DNA of 23,588 nt from S009-33 sp041694255. GTDB taxonomy: Bacteria; Patescibacteriota; Gracilibacteria; Absconditabacterales; Absconditicoccaceae. Both the position numbers and the translations under genes were made by a program. The stretch covers positions 1 to 23,588 of the forward strand of contig JASMTN010000035.1 in the NCBI GenBank assembly GCA_041694255.1, read 5' to 3'. Below the pieces are notes generated by a model. The model was not told the origin of the DNA. It saw only the letters and a program-made list of their open reading frames with translations, and searched no databases. Below are positions 1-9,464 of the stretch, piece by piece; positions within the stretch are counted from its first letter, which is position 1; each line of letters begins with the position of its first letter.

Positions 1-129
1 GATAATGTATATAAAATTGCAGAAAGTATAGATTGTGAAGTTCCTCTTTGAAATTTACTTTTTCCAAAATATGTTGTACCCGATAAATATCAAGATTTAT
101 ATAAAAAAATAAGTAAAAATGCAAGTTAG
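1..129 (+). CDS. C-terminal end of a DnaE PHP-region-like protein (5' partial)
   Basis: The window opens inside an ORF (frame 1) that ends with TAG at 127-129. The 42 residues contain IAESIDCEVPLGNLLFPKY. This resembles the stretch after the PHP domain of DNA polymerase III alpha (family pattern IAexCnvelpfGk..lPkfpvP), including the conserved glycine, which is UGA here. In ordinary DnaE hundreds of residues of polymerase palm, fingers and thumb follow, but this protein stops about 15 residues later. It could be a stand-alone PHP/N-terminal piece of a split DnaE, a truncated paralogue, or a different PHP protein. The last 11 bases overlap the start of the Rel gene, which suggests translational coupling. 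The family call rests on a short match and is tentative; the reading frame itself is clear. Confidence 0.5.
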
Positions 130-2308
130 TTTAAAAGAATTCTTTGATTATCAGCCAATATTTGAACAAACTCAAATAGATGATTTTTTTGAAAAAGAAG
201 TTAAACAAAAAGCTATAGAGTATCTTTGAAAAGAAGCTTGAGATAAATTACAAAAAGCTTATGATTTTGCACTAAAATCTCATGGTAATGAAAAAAGGCT
301 CTCTTGAGAGCCATATATAGTACACCCTGTATATGTTACAAAATATCTTCTTATGATAAAACCTTGAATAACAGCACTTCAAGCAGCATTATTACATGAT
401 GTTATAGAAGATACTGATGTAACTTGAGATGAAGTATTGGAAGAATTTTGACCTGATGTTGCTTTTTTATGTTTATGATTAGAAAAGGTTTCTAAAGTAA
501 GGTATAAGTGAGAAGATAGACAGGTTGAGACTTTGAAAAAAACTTTTTTAGCTATGGGCCGTGATATTAGGGTGATTTTTGTAAAACTTGCAGATAGAAT
601 ACATAATATACAAACTTTAAAATATCATCCTAAAAAAGAAAAACAAGAAAGAATTGCAGAAGAAACTATTAAAATATTTGCTCCACTTGCAAAAAGGTTG
701 TGAATAGATGTATTTCAAACATATCTTGAAAATGGTGCTTTTTCTATACTGCATCCAAAAGAGTTTGAAAGAATATACAAATACTTAAATAAATATTACT
801 CACAAGTTAATGTTGAAAAGCTGAGAAAAAAGATAGAAAAACTGTTAAATGAAAATGATATAAACTTCATTTCAGTTTCCTGAAGATTAAAAACTCCTTA
901 TAGAATATATTTGAAGTTTGAAAAATACAATACACATGATATAACTGAAATAAAAGATATACTTGCCTTTAGAATTATATTAAATAAAATATCTCATTGT
1001 TATAAAACACTTTGAGTTGTTCATAGTGAATATACTCCTATAATAAAAAAAATAAAAGATTATATAAGTTTACCAAAGCCAAATGGTTATCAATCTTTAC
1101 ATACAACAATATTATGATTATATAAAACTGCTGTTGAAATTCAGATAAGAACTGATCATATGAATGATTTTGCAGAATATTGAGTTGCTGCTCATTTTCT
1201 ATATAAAGAATGATTAACAAATAATATAAATAAAAAACAAGTTGATTGGATAAATAAATTAAAAGAAATGGTTGATGAATATCAAGAAGCATGAAGTGAA
1301 AATCATTGATTTTTTAATGTTTTAGATATTGATTTTTTAAGACAATCTGTTTTTGTTTATACTCCAAAATGAAAAATAATAGAGTTACCTAAATGATCAA
1401 CAGTTTTAGATTTTGCCTTTAGAATACATAGTGATATTTGATTTAAATTTAAATCAGCAATTGTTAATTGAAAAATAGTTCCTATAAATTATAGACTTAT
1501 TAATTGAGATATTATAGATATAAAAAGTTTTAAAAATAAATATGTTGTAAAACAATCATGGTTGGATTATGTTATATCTCCAACAAGTAAAACAAAAATA
1601 AGATCATTTATAAATAAACAAGAAAGAGACCAGCAAATAGTTAGAGGGCTTGATTTTCTTAATAAAGAGCTTAATGAATATAAGTTACCAGAAATAAATA
1701 CAAAAAATGATAAAATAAGTAAAATGTATAATGAGAAAGAATTAAATTCTTTGCTTGTAAAGGTTTTTAATAAAAACATATCTCCATCAAAGTTAATTAA
1801 AGATATATATAATATATCAAATAAAAAAGATGAAGAAAAATCACTTAAAAAAGAAGAAAAGGTAGTTGTAAATCAGGTTATTGTAGAAAATTCTCCATTA
1901 TATAAGTATTACTTATGTCCTGAGTGTAATCCAACTATAAATAATCAAATAATATGAAAGGTTACAAAAGATTGAATTAAAATACATACAATGAAATGTA
2001 AGGCTTTAAATTCTGTAAATTTTGAAAAACTTGTTGAATCACATTGGAAGTGACAAGAAAGACAATATTATAAAATTTTGTTTCATTTTAATGTTAGTTG
2101 AAAAATAGAAAATATAGTTCCAATAATTAATATTATACAAGGTTTTAATATAAAAGTATTAAATATAAATACATTTCAAGATCAGTACAAAAGTGACTAT
2201 ATGGATATAAAAGTATCTATAAAGCTTCCTACAACATTACACTTAATAAATCAAAAAATTAAAAAAGAATGAAAAAATTTATTTAAAGCATATAAAGTTT
2301 CTTTTTAA
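119..2308 (+). CDS. rel: Bifunctional (p)ppGpp synthetase/hydrolase, Rel/SpoT family
   Basis: This 729-aa protein makes and degrades the stringent-response alarmone (p)ppGpp, transferring pyrophosphate from ATP to GDP/GTP and removing it again. The N-terminal HD hydrolase shows YIVHPV (about residues 66-71), HDVIEDT (93-99) and LADRIHN. The synthetase shows GRLK, DILAFRI, KDYISLPKPNGYQSLHT (NGYQ at 322-325) and VEIQIRT..M..AE.GVAAH. The bifunctional-type RXKD motif reads K-I-K-D here, a conservative change. A TGS domain follows (VFVYTPKG...LPKGSTVLDFAF), then a Cys/His zinc-type region (CPEC...H...KC) and a C-terminal ACT-like end. Length matches long Rel proteins. Both active sites look intact, so it is probably bifunctional. 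Start is the ATG overlapping the upstream stop; there is no Shine-Dalgarno. Many UGA codons fall at conserved glycines. Confidence 0.96.
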
Positions 2309-2316
2309 TAAAAAAA

Positions 2317-2389
2317 AGCCAAGAACCAGGCTCGAACTGGCGACCTTTCCCTTACCATGGGAATGCTCTACCTACTGAGCTATCTTGGC
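2317..2389 (-). tRNA. tRNA-Thr (anticodon GGU)
   Basis: Read on the minus strand it folds into a full cloverleaf. The acceptor stem is GCCAAGA/TCTTGGC with 7 perfect pairs. The D arm is GCTC...GAGC, the anticodon stem TTCCC/GGGAA, the loop ATGGTAA (anticodon GGT in DNA, decoding ACC/ACU), and the T arm GCCAG-TTCGAGC-CTGGT. CCA is not encoded. The base after the acceptor is U, followed by a run of U, so the T arm/acceptor plus U-run could act as its own terminator. It lies 19 nt downstream of the atpC stop in the same orientation, so it may be co-transcribed with ftsA-ftsZ-atpC. Its 3' end is about 9 nt from the convergent Rel stop. Confidence 0.95.
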
Positions 2390-2392
2390 AGT

Positions 2393-2421
2393 AACTAAGA
2401 TTTATTTCTTAGTTTTTTTTT
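2393..2421 (+). terminator. Intrinsic terminator on the + strand between Rel and atpC
   Basis: AACTAAGA (2393-2400) pairs with TCTTAGTT (2407-2414) around a 6-nt loop, and a T-run extends to 2421. It would end + strand transcription arriving from the Rel gene after crossing the antisense of the tRNA. It also contains the stop codon of atpC, which reads the other way (TTA at 2409-2411 on the + strand). On the minus strand no T-run follows the hairpin, so there it might only be a processing site between atpC and the tRNA. Confidence 0.55.
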
Positions 2422-2831
2422 AGTTTAAGATCAGCTTCTAATTTATTCATTCTAAATAAAGCTTTTTCTATATCTTCTATACTTCATTTTGCTTTTATTT
2501 CTTCAATTTCTTTTTCTAAGTTTATTTTCATCTTCTCAAGCTCTTCATTAGATTTTTCTATGCTAGAATTAGCTGAACTAACAGCTATATCAACTTTTTT
2601 TCAATCTGTATATACAGCACCATCTCATATAGATATTATATTGTATTCACCATCTTTTATGAAATCTCAAGTTTTTTTAGTTTTAAACTTGCATATTCCT
2701 CATTTTATTACTCATGCATATACTTCATGATTAGGTAGTATTCATATTTCTCAATCTTTTGTTGGTACAACCACTTCTAGAGCAGGTCCATCATATAAGA
2801 TTCAATTAGTGGAAACTATTTTCAAGTCCAT
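2409..2831 (-). CDS. atpC: F1F0 ATP synthase epsilon subunit
   Basis: This 140-aa protein is the rotor-stalk subunit that couples and regulates F1. The N-terminal beta-sandwich is clear: NGILYDG near residue 9, then VVVPTKDGEIGILPNHEVY (about 21-38), matching the family signature vPt.dGeiGILpnHa, followed by VIKGG and an ISIGDGAVYTDG segment. Residues about 88-140 are charged and helical, like the usual two-helix C-terminal domain. Length is normal. It starts 21 nt after the ftsZ stop and has no other ATP synthase genes beside it, which is unusual because atpC normally ends the atp operon. The position suggests co-transcription with ftsA-ftsZ. Confidence 0.9.
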
Positions 2832-2852
2832 TTGAAGGTATTAAATATTAAA

Positions 2853-4001
2853 TTATTTTGTTTTCTTTCTCAAAAATGCTGGAACATCAGAAACATCTTC
2901 TTTTTGAATTTCATTATTTGCATTTTCAGACTTTTTTGTACTACTTATTGTTCTTGATACAAAATCATTTCATTTATTTCAGGCTCAAGTAAACATAGTT
3001 TTTTGTTTTCTTCAAGGTCAATTTATTATTTCATTTTGAGTTGTTTCTTCAAATCATGTTGCAATTATTGTAACCTTTACATCTTCATCATAGTTTTCAT
3101 CTATACTCATTCACCATATTATATTTGCATCTTCACTAGCAATATTTTCTATAATACTTGCTGCTTCTTGTACTTCTGTTGGAGTAAGATCTTCTCATCA
3201 AGTTACTGCAAATATAATATTGTTTGCTCATTCAAGTTTTGCTTCTAATAATGGATTTTCTATAGCTTGTCTTGTAGCATCTACAGTTCTATTTTCTCAT
3301 TCACCATATCATATACCTAATAGAGCAGTTCCAGATTCTTTCATAATTACAGATATATCAGCAAAATCTATATTTATTAACCCTGGTTTTACTATAAGAT
3401 CAGATATACCTCTTACTCAAAGATGAAGTATTCTATCTATCATTTGGAATGATTGTTTAAATGTTGTTTTTTTATCTATTATATTAAATATTTTATCATT
3501 TGGTATTACTATTAGAGTATCTACAGACTCTCTAAGTTTTCATAAACCTTCTATAGCATTTTCTAGTCTTCTTTTTCACTCAAAACTAAAAGGTTTAGTA
3601 ACAACTCATACTGTAAGTATTCAAAGTTCTTTTGCAGCTTGTGCTATAACAGGTGTAGCTCAAGTTCAAGTACCACCTCACATTCAAGCAGTTACAAAAA
3701 GCATATCAGTATCATCAAGTTCTTTTTTAATTTCATCTATGTTTTCTTCAGCTGCTTTTCTTCATATTTCAAAATTTGCACCTGCACCAAGTCATCTAGT
3801 TAGGTTTAAACCAATATTTATTTTTTTAGGAGCAAGGTTGTTTTCAAGTGCTTGTGCATCAGTATTTACACTTATAAAATCTACTCATTCTATTCATTCT
3901 TGAATCATTCTATTGATAGTATTACCTCAAGCTCAACCAGCTCAGATTACTTTAATTCTTGCTCAAGGTATGAAGTCTGGAGTTATTTCTTGTATAGCCA
4001 T
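2853..4001 (-). CDS. ftsZ: Cell division protein FtsZ
   Basis: This 382-aa tubulin-like GTPase polymerises into the Z-ring at mid-cell. It shows the N-terminal nucleotide-binding VIGAGGAGGNT (about 18-28), the tubulin signature GGGTGTG (about 108-114), the catalytic T7-loop region NIDFADI, and the conserved C-terminal tail DVPAFLRKK (about 372-380) that binds FtsA and other partners. Several of the invariant glycines are UGA. Length is typical. It starts 19 nt after the ftsA stop and is followed 21 nt later by atpC. The start ATG is preceded by A/T-rich sequence without a Shine-Dalgarno. Confidence 0.97.
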
Positions 4002-4020
4002 TTTATATATTATTTATAAT

Positions 4021-5205
4021 TTAAAATATTTTTTTAATAAAGTCTTTTATTGATTTTAGAAATCACATATTGAATACCAAGCTAAAACCTCAAGATTCCT
4101 CTCAGTATTTTTCCTCCCATATATAATTTCATATAGAATTTACAAATATAGGATTTGATCATAATTCTTTAAATGAAATATCATTTACTACTCATACTTT
4201 ACAAGCTAATGAAAAATAATTTCTAGTATATTCTTCTATATTTCATATTTTTCAAGCTCATCATGTTAATATGACTCATCAAGGCAACTTTCAGTAAACT
4301 CATAATTCTTGCATTTGTTCAACTATTGGCCTATATATGTCTTCTGAAAGTCTTGCTTCTATAATCTCTGATAGAAATAATTTATCTATATTTGACTCAT
4401 CATCTTGTTTTTGTTCATTGCTTAGTATAATATTTCATTCTTCTTTTTTTATTTGTTCAGCTTGAATGTAGTCTATTTTTAATCAAATACTTATATCTTT
4501 AGTAATTTCTTCTCATCATATAGGAATAATTCAATATCAAAGATTTATTCATTCTTCATATATTACATATGATGTTTGATTTGCTCATATATCTATTAAT
4601 ACTCATCATAGATCTTTTGTTTCAGCTGACAAACAAGATTCTTCAGCTCAAAGTATATTTGGTATAAAGTCTATAATATCAATATCAAGCTCATCAAATA
4701 TCTTTTCTAAATCTTTGTAAGTATTTGATGGTATCATAAACACATTTGCCTGTAAATCTAATTTTCTTCACTGCATTCAAATAGGGTTTTTGGTGTTATG
4801 ATCATCATCTATTGTCCACTTTATTGGTATTATTTTTAATACTTCATAGTTTAGTTCATCTACAGATTCTCAAACTCATTCAAGCAAAGAAGATATATCT
4901 TTTTCAGTTATTTCTATATTTACAAGCCTTTTATGTGTGCTATGTGATTTTACTTTCATATCAGGATGTGAAAGTCATACTATAACTTGATCTACTGGAG
5001 TATCAACCTTTTTAGAAAGATTTTCTATCACTTTTGATATACTTTTTATAAGATTGTTGCTATCAAGTATTTTTCATTTTTTTAGTCATTCACTTTTAAT
5101 CATATCTTTTGCAACTATACTTCTTTTATCATCATAATCCTCTAAAAAAAGAACTCATTTTATGTATCCATTTCAAATATCCAAAGAACAAACTAATCAA
5201 CTCAT
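4021..5205 (-). CDS. ftsA: Cell division protein FtsA
   Basis: This 394-aa actin-like ATPase tethers FtsZ to the membrane. It begins LVCSLDIGNGYIKG, the actin-fold phosphate-1 motif. The middle contains LGGVLIDIGANQTSYVIYE (phosphate-2), then IPIGGEEITKDI, and later GGVILTGGAGKI, the adenosine-binding motif of FtsA/PilM proteins. The C-terminus, SLVFNMGFLKSIKDFIKKIF, resembles the amphipathic membrane-targeting helix of FtsA. The neighbouring ftsZ argues for FtsA rather than the related PilM. It is the first gene of the leftward cluster; a promoter candidate lies at 5243-5270. Confidence 0.93.
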
Positions 5206-5242
5206 AATTTTTTATATTTAAATTAAAAATTCTATGATTAAA

Positions 5243-5270
5243 CTTATATACTTTTTATTATCTTAATCAA
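5243..5270 (-). promoter_or_regulatory. Candidate promoter of ftsA-ftsZ-atpC
   Basis: On the minus strand TTGATT (5270-5265) is followed after 16 nt by TATAAG (5248-5243). The -10 box ends 37 nt before the ftsA ATG. The match is moderate, and the spacer length agrees with other promoters in this window. The rest of 5206-5350 is AT-rich, with a short palindrome ATCATTAATGAT near 5304-5315 and no ORF. Confidence 0.4.
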
Positions 5271-5351
5271 TATCTATTATAAATTAAATGATATATAAAA
5301 GTTATCATTAATGATTTTTATTATTTTTGTAGATATTTTTGCTTTTTTATA

Positions 5352-5379
5352 TTGAAAAATAAAAAATATAGATTATTAT
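5352..5379 (+). promoter_or_regulatory. Candidate promoter of the structured RNA
   Basis: TTGAAA (5352-5357), a 16-nt spacer and TATTAT (5374-5379) predict a transcript start near 5386-5388, just before the closing stem of the RNA at 5392. This makes the RNA an independent transcription unit. Confidence 0.5.
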
Positions 5380-5386
5380 GTTTTTT

Positions 5387-5537
5387 ATAAACTGAGAAAG
5401 TTGAAACCTTTTAGCTTATGAATCCTTAACACCGTACTTTAAATACGGGGCATCATTGAAAAGACAATTTTCATGGCCTACTTCCTTTAGAAACAGGAGG
5501 TTCATTCATCAAAAGGAATCTCTTTCTCGGTTTTTTT
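5387..5537 (+). ncRNA. Unidentified structured small RNA, about 150 nt, with own promoter and terminator
   Basis: A GC-richer island in AT-rich intergenic DNA folds into a closed multi-branch structure. The closing helix is CTGAGAAAG (5392-5400) with CTTTCTCGG (5522-5530), directly followed by seven Ts. Inside it, CCTTTT (5407-5412) pairs with AAAAGG (5511-5516) and ATGAAT (5418-5423) with ATTCAT (5504-5509). Three hairpins fill the core: CCGTA/TACGG (5432-5448), TGAAAA/TTTTCA (5457-5473) and ACTTCCT/AGGAGGT (5480-5501). I do not recognise the tmRNA, RNase P, SRP, 5S or T-box consensus in it. Paired 5' and 3' ends recall 6S RNA, but the three-hairpin core is not the simple 6S bubble. A topA leader is less likely, because the RNA has its own terminator and topA has a separate promoter downstream. 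Confidence 0.7.
5522..5537 (+). terminator. Terminator ending the structured RNA
   Basis: CTTTCTCGG (5522-5530) is the 3' half of the RNA's closing stem and is followed by T7 (5531-5537). The stem's partner lies 120 nt upstream, so the whole fold forms the terminator hairpin. Confidence 0.6.
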
Positions 5538-5554
5538 ATTTGTAGAAATTTTAT

Positions 5555-5582
5555 TTGATACAAACATTAAAATAAATATAAT
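5555..5582 (+). promoter_or_regulatory. Promoter of topA
   Basis: TTGATA (5555-5560), a 16-nt spacer and a perfect TATAAT (5577-5582). It lies after the terminator of the small RNA and its -10 box ends 33 nt before the topA ATG, giving a leader of roughly 26 nt. Confidence 0.65.
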
Positions 5583-5615
5583 CCTTGAAAATTTTAATAT
5601 TTCAAACTTAAATAT

Positions 5616-7766
5616 ATGTGAAAAAATCTTGTAATAGTAGAGTCACCAGCTAAATGAAAAACTATTAAAAAATATCTTTGAAAAGACTATGAAGTTACAG
5701 CAAGTGTATGACATATAGAAGATCTACCTGCTTCTAAGATATGAGTTGATGTAAAAAACAATTTTGAGCCAGAGTATGAGATTATGAAATGAAAGAAAAA
5801 AGTTATAACTGAACTTAAAAAACTTGTAAAAAAACATGATAAAGTATATCTTGCAACTGATGAGGATAGGGAATGAGAAGCTATATCTTGGCATTTACAA
5901 AGGACTTTAAAACTTCCAGATGAAGAAAATAGAATAAGTTTTCATGAGATTACAAAACAAGCTATACAAAAAGCTATTAAAAACCCTAGAAAAGTAAATA
6001 TGGATCTTGTGCATGCACAACAATGAAGAAGAATACTTGATAGACTTGTTTGATATAAAGTTTCACCTGTTTTGTGGAAAAAGATAAAAATGTGACTTTC
6101 TGCTTGAAGGGTGCAGTCCGTAGCTGTAAAACTGATCATAGAAAAAGAAAATGAGATAAAAAATTTTAAAGAAGATGAATTTTGGAATATTAGTTGAAAG
6201 CTTAAAAAAGAAGACCTTGAAGTAAATCTATATAAGATAAATAGTAAATTAGCTAAATTTTCTAAGGAAAAACAGGTTAAGGACTTTCTTAATAAACTTT
6301 GATTGGAAAAATGAAGAGAAAAAACAGCAAATTTTAAAATATCTGATCTAAAGGAAAAAGAAGTTAAATCTATAAGTTTTACTAAACAAGTAGAATTTGA
6401 GCTTGTAGATACAAAAAAAACTAAATCTAAAAAAAGACCACCTATGCCTTTTATAACTTCAACTTTACAGCAAGAAGCTTCTTCAAAACTTGGACGGTGA
6501 GTTAAACAAGTTATGCAAGTTGCTCAAAAACTTTATGAACAATGATTTATAACTTATATGAGAACTGATGATCCTTCATTATCTTCTCAAGCTATCAAAC
6601 AAGCAACAAAGTATATAACTGATAATTTTTGAAAAGAATATTCAAATCCTACTCAATATAAAAGTAAATCTAAAAATTCACAAGAAGCCCATGAAGCTAT
6701 AAGACCTACAAACTTATGAAAAACTTCTAGTGATTTAAAGCTTACTTGAACAGAGTGAAAACTTTACAATCTTATATGGTCAAGGACTTTAGCATCTCAG
6801 ATGAAACAAGCAGAAGTTGAAGTTACAACCTATCATTTTTCTACAGGTAATGATGATATATGGACTTCAAAATGAGAACTTATCAAATTTGAATGATTTT
6901 TAAAAGTGTATGGTTGATGAAAAGAAACTTTCCTTCCAGTTATAAAAAAATGAGATAAAGAAAAATCAAAATCTATAACTGCTGAACAAAAATTTACAAA
7001 GGCACCAAGTAGATATACAGAAAGTTCTTTGGTTAAAAAAATGGAAAGTTTGGGAATATGAAGACCTTCAACTTATGCAAGTGTTATAAGCACGATCATT
7101 GCAAGATGATATGTAGAAAATCAAGAGAAAAAACTTAAACCAACTGAGATATCTTTCTTAGTTACAGAATTTTTGCAAAAGCAGTTTGAAGATATGATGG
7201 ATTATGCTTTTACTGCTAAGATGGAAGAAAATCTTGATAAGATATCAGAATGAAAACTTGATGAGAAAAAAATGTTAGCTGATTTTTGGAAGAAATTTGA
7301 AAAGAAAGTTGAAAAGGCAGAGTCTTGAGAGAAAGTTGTACAAAAAGTTTGAAAAAAATGTCCAGAATGTTGACAAGAGCTTATTTATAAATTTTGAAGA
7401 TTTGGTAAGTTTATAGCTTGCTCAAACTATCCAGATTGTAAATATGTTGAACAAACTAAAGATGAAAAATCTACAGAAGAAGAACTTAAAAAGAAATTTG
7501 AATGACAAAAATGTCCTGCTTGATGAACTATAGTTGTTAAAAGATCAAGAAATTGATATTTCCTTGCAAGTTCTTTATATCCAGAAGTAAAATGGGCTAT
7601 GGGACCTGATGTTTTTGAACTTAACAAAAAGCACTGATGAGAAAAGTGTGATAAATGTTGAGAATGAAAGATGGTCGTGAGAAAATGAAGAAGATGATAT
7701 TTTCTTTGATGTGATGCTTACCCTAAATGTAAAAATATAAAAAAACTTGATTTGAAGAAAGAATAG
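5616..7766 (+). CDS. topA: DNA topoisomerase I (type IA)
   Basis: This 716-aa enzyme relaxes negatively supercoiled DNA by passing one strand through a transient break. The TOPRIM domain starts at once (NLVIVESPAKGKTIKKYLG) and has the Mg-binding motif DEDREGEAISWHL (about 82-94). The catalytic tyrosine lies in GFITYMRTD (Tyr about 314), and SLGIGRPSTYAS follows. The C-terminus carries three zinc-ribbon modules: the first (CPECG...CSNYPDC) and third (CDKCG...CDAYPKC) keep four cysteines, while the middle one retains only the first (CPAGG...ASSLYPEV). UGA codons fall at the conserved glycines. The start is the ATG followed by UGA (Met-Gly-Lys-Asn-Leu), which places the TOPRIM strand at the usual position. 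Confidence 0.97.
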
Positions 7767-7790
7767 AGATTTAATTTGATAAAAACTTAT

Positions 7791-8015
7791 ATGAAAATTT
7801 TGAAGAAAAAGCATATACATTTGGTATTTCCTTTTGTTGTTGCACTTATGATGTCTTGTATCATGTCAGCTTATATAACCTATATAAATTTATGAGTTGA
7901 AAATTATATTTTAAATTATTTAGAAGCTTGGTATAAAGCCTTTATACTTGCTTTACCTATAAGTTATATTGTTATACCTACTGTTAGAAAATTGTTAGAA
8001 AAAATATCTTATTAA
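7791..8015 (+). CDS. Small DUF2798-like membrane protein
   Basis: This 74-aa protein has a basic start (MKILKKKH) and two predicted membrane helices, about residues 10-32 and 48-65. Features such as LMMSCIMSAYIT in helix 1 and an aromatic W-Y-K-A-F segment leading to ...P..VRKLLEK at the end resemble DUF2798 proteins, whose function is unknown. It follows topA by 24 nt and could be co-transcribed. One UGA glycine lies between the helices. No Shine-Dalgarno is visible. The ORF looks real because of its hydrophobic pattern and its family-like ends; no function can be assigned. Confidence 0.72.
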
Positions 8016-8018
8016 ATA

Positions 8019-8046
8019 TTGAATTGAAGATTAAATTATATATTAT
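8019..8046 (+). promoter_or_regulatory. Candidate promoter of the peroxiredoxin gene
   Basis: TTGAAT (8019-8024), a 16-nt spacer and TATTAT (8041-8046). The -10 box ends 33 nt before the ATG at 8080, the same geometry as for topA. Confidence 0.5.
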
Positions 8047-8079
8047 ATATTTACATTTATATTGTTAATTAAATTAAAT

Positions 8080-8721
8080 ATGGAAAATATATATAATGAA
8101 ATGAAAGAACAAGTTACAGAAAATTATCCTTTAGTTAAAATAGAGGATGAAGTGATTGACTTTGATATGGAAATTTACGACCCTAAAAAAGATGATGTTG
8201 TTAATAAAAAAGTATCAGACTATAAGTGAAAGTGGTTAGTATTGTTTTTTTATCCAGCAGACTTTACTTTTGTTTGTCCTACAGAGTTAAAAGATCTACA
8301 AAAAAGAATTGCTGAGTTTGATGCAATGGAGGATGTAGAAGTTGTAGTTGCTTCAACAGATACAGTTTTCTCTCATAAAGCTTGGGTACAATCAGAAGGT
8401 TTGGTAAAAGGACTTTCTTTTCCAATGTTATCAGATAGAAATACTTTTATAAGTAGATACTTTGGTATATTAAATGAAGAAACTTGAAATGCTGAAAGAT
8501 GAACATTTATTATAGACCCAGAAGGTACTTTAAAAACTATAGAAGTTCATACAGAACCAGTTGGTAGAAGTGCTTGAGAATTACTTAGAAAAATAAATGC
8601 ACTTAGGTTTGTTTATAATAATCCTGGTAATGCATGTGTATGAAGTTGGGATGGTGAAAATTCTCCAAAACTTCAACCTTCTATCAAAATAGCATGAAAG
8701 GTAGATGAAAGTTTATCTTAA
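8080..8721 (+). CDS. ahpC: 2-Cys peroxiredoxin (AhpC/Prx1 family)
   Basis: This 213-aa thiol peroxidase reduces hydrogen peroxide and organic peroxides. The peroxidatic site FYPADFTFVCPTEL places the reactive cysteine at about residue 66, with the usual Pro and Thr before it. The resolving cysteine is in NACVGSWDG (about 186), followed by LQPSIKIAGKV, which matches the AhpC C-terminal pattern. STDTVFSHKAW and FPMLSDRN are also family-like. No AhpF or thioredoxin reductase lies beside it, so the electron donor is unknown. It has its own promoter candidate and a strong terminator, so it is probably monocistronic. The start at 8080 leaves a normal N-terminus before the thioredoxin fold. Confidence 0.95.
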
Positions 8722-8746
8722 AAATAATATTATTTAAATATAGTTA

Positions 8747-8779
8747 CTGAAAAAGCCAAATTGCTTTTTCAGTTTTTTT
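8747..8779 (+). terminator. Intrinsic terminator after the peroxiredoxin gene
   Basis: CTGAAAAAGC (8747-8756) and GCTTTTTCAG (8763-8772) form a perfect 10-bp stem with a 6-nt loop, followed by T7. Confidence 0.9.
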
Positions 8780-8789
8780 ATTTAAAAAT

Positions 8790-8817
8790 TTGACAAAAAA
8801 GTATATTTAAATAATAT
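8790..8817 (+). promoter_or_regulatory. Candidate promoter of the pilus gene cluster
   Basis: A perfect TTGACA (8790-8795), a 16-nt spacer and TAATAT (8812-8817), ending 33 nt before the ATG at 8851. An alternative -10, TATTAT at 8815-8820, would need a 19-nt spacer. Confidence 0.6.
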
Positions 8818-8850
8818 TATATGTATCTTTTATAAAATAAATAAAAATAA

Positions 8851-9372
8851 ATGTTATTACAAAGACAATATTCATTATGGAAATGAGTTAATATAATTAT
8901 AGGTGTATTACTTTTAATTATGTTCATTGTAGGTTTGTTTTTTCAGTGGAAAATAAGTAAAAAAGAAAATTCTATAAATAAAAATAATGCTAGTATTTTA
9001 AATTTAGACAATGAATTATCTAAATTAAAAGAAGATAGTAATTATAAAAAATACAAAATGGGAGAATATATTAAAAAAAATCAAAACAACACAAACTATT
9101 ATGCACTTTATAAATACTTAAATTCTATTAAAAAAGATATTAAAAATGCTTTAACAGAAGTTGGTATAAATAGAGATAGATTTTATTTATCTGTAGATAA
9201 TCAAGAAGTTAATATATCTACTATAGTTCCAAATTATAATTTTCTTTATAATAATACATGATGAGTATTTGCTGTACTTGAAAAAAGACCTTTTATAGAG
9301 AAGATAAATGTAAACTCATATGAAAGCAAGGATAATTTAATATACTTTGATATAAACTTACAAACCAAGTAA
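8851..9372 (+). CDS. PilN-like type IV pilus inner-membrane assembly protein
   Basis: This 173-aa protein has a short cytoplasmic start, one membrane helix (about 13-34), a Lys/Asn-rich coiled-coil stretch (about 35-75) and a small C-terminal domain ending in a beta-rich INVNSYESKDNLIYFDINLQ. This bitopic layout matches PilN, which forms the inner-membrane alignment subcomplex with PilM and PilO. Primary sequence similarity is weak. The assignment rests mainly on topology and on its place before a PilO-like gene and pilC. No separate pilM is in the window. It is the first gene after the TTGACA promoter. Confidence 0.6.
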
Positions 9373-9464
9373 TTGTATTATTACAAAAAAATGTAGAGTA
9401 ATCTCATATTATTTAGAATATAGATTAAAATTTAAAAAAATATTTAAAATTTAAGAAAAAGAAA

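Noticed and set aside
4021..5205. PilM instead of FtsA
   Set aside because: PilM is related, but the gene is 19 nt from ftsZ, reads away from the pilus cluster and has an FtsA-like amphipathic C-terminus.
5387..5537. Cis-acting riboswitch or T-box for topA
   Set aside because: The element ends in its own terminator and topA has an independent TTGATA-N16-TATAAT promoter after it; no T-box or known aptamer consensus was seen. Not fully excluded.
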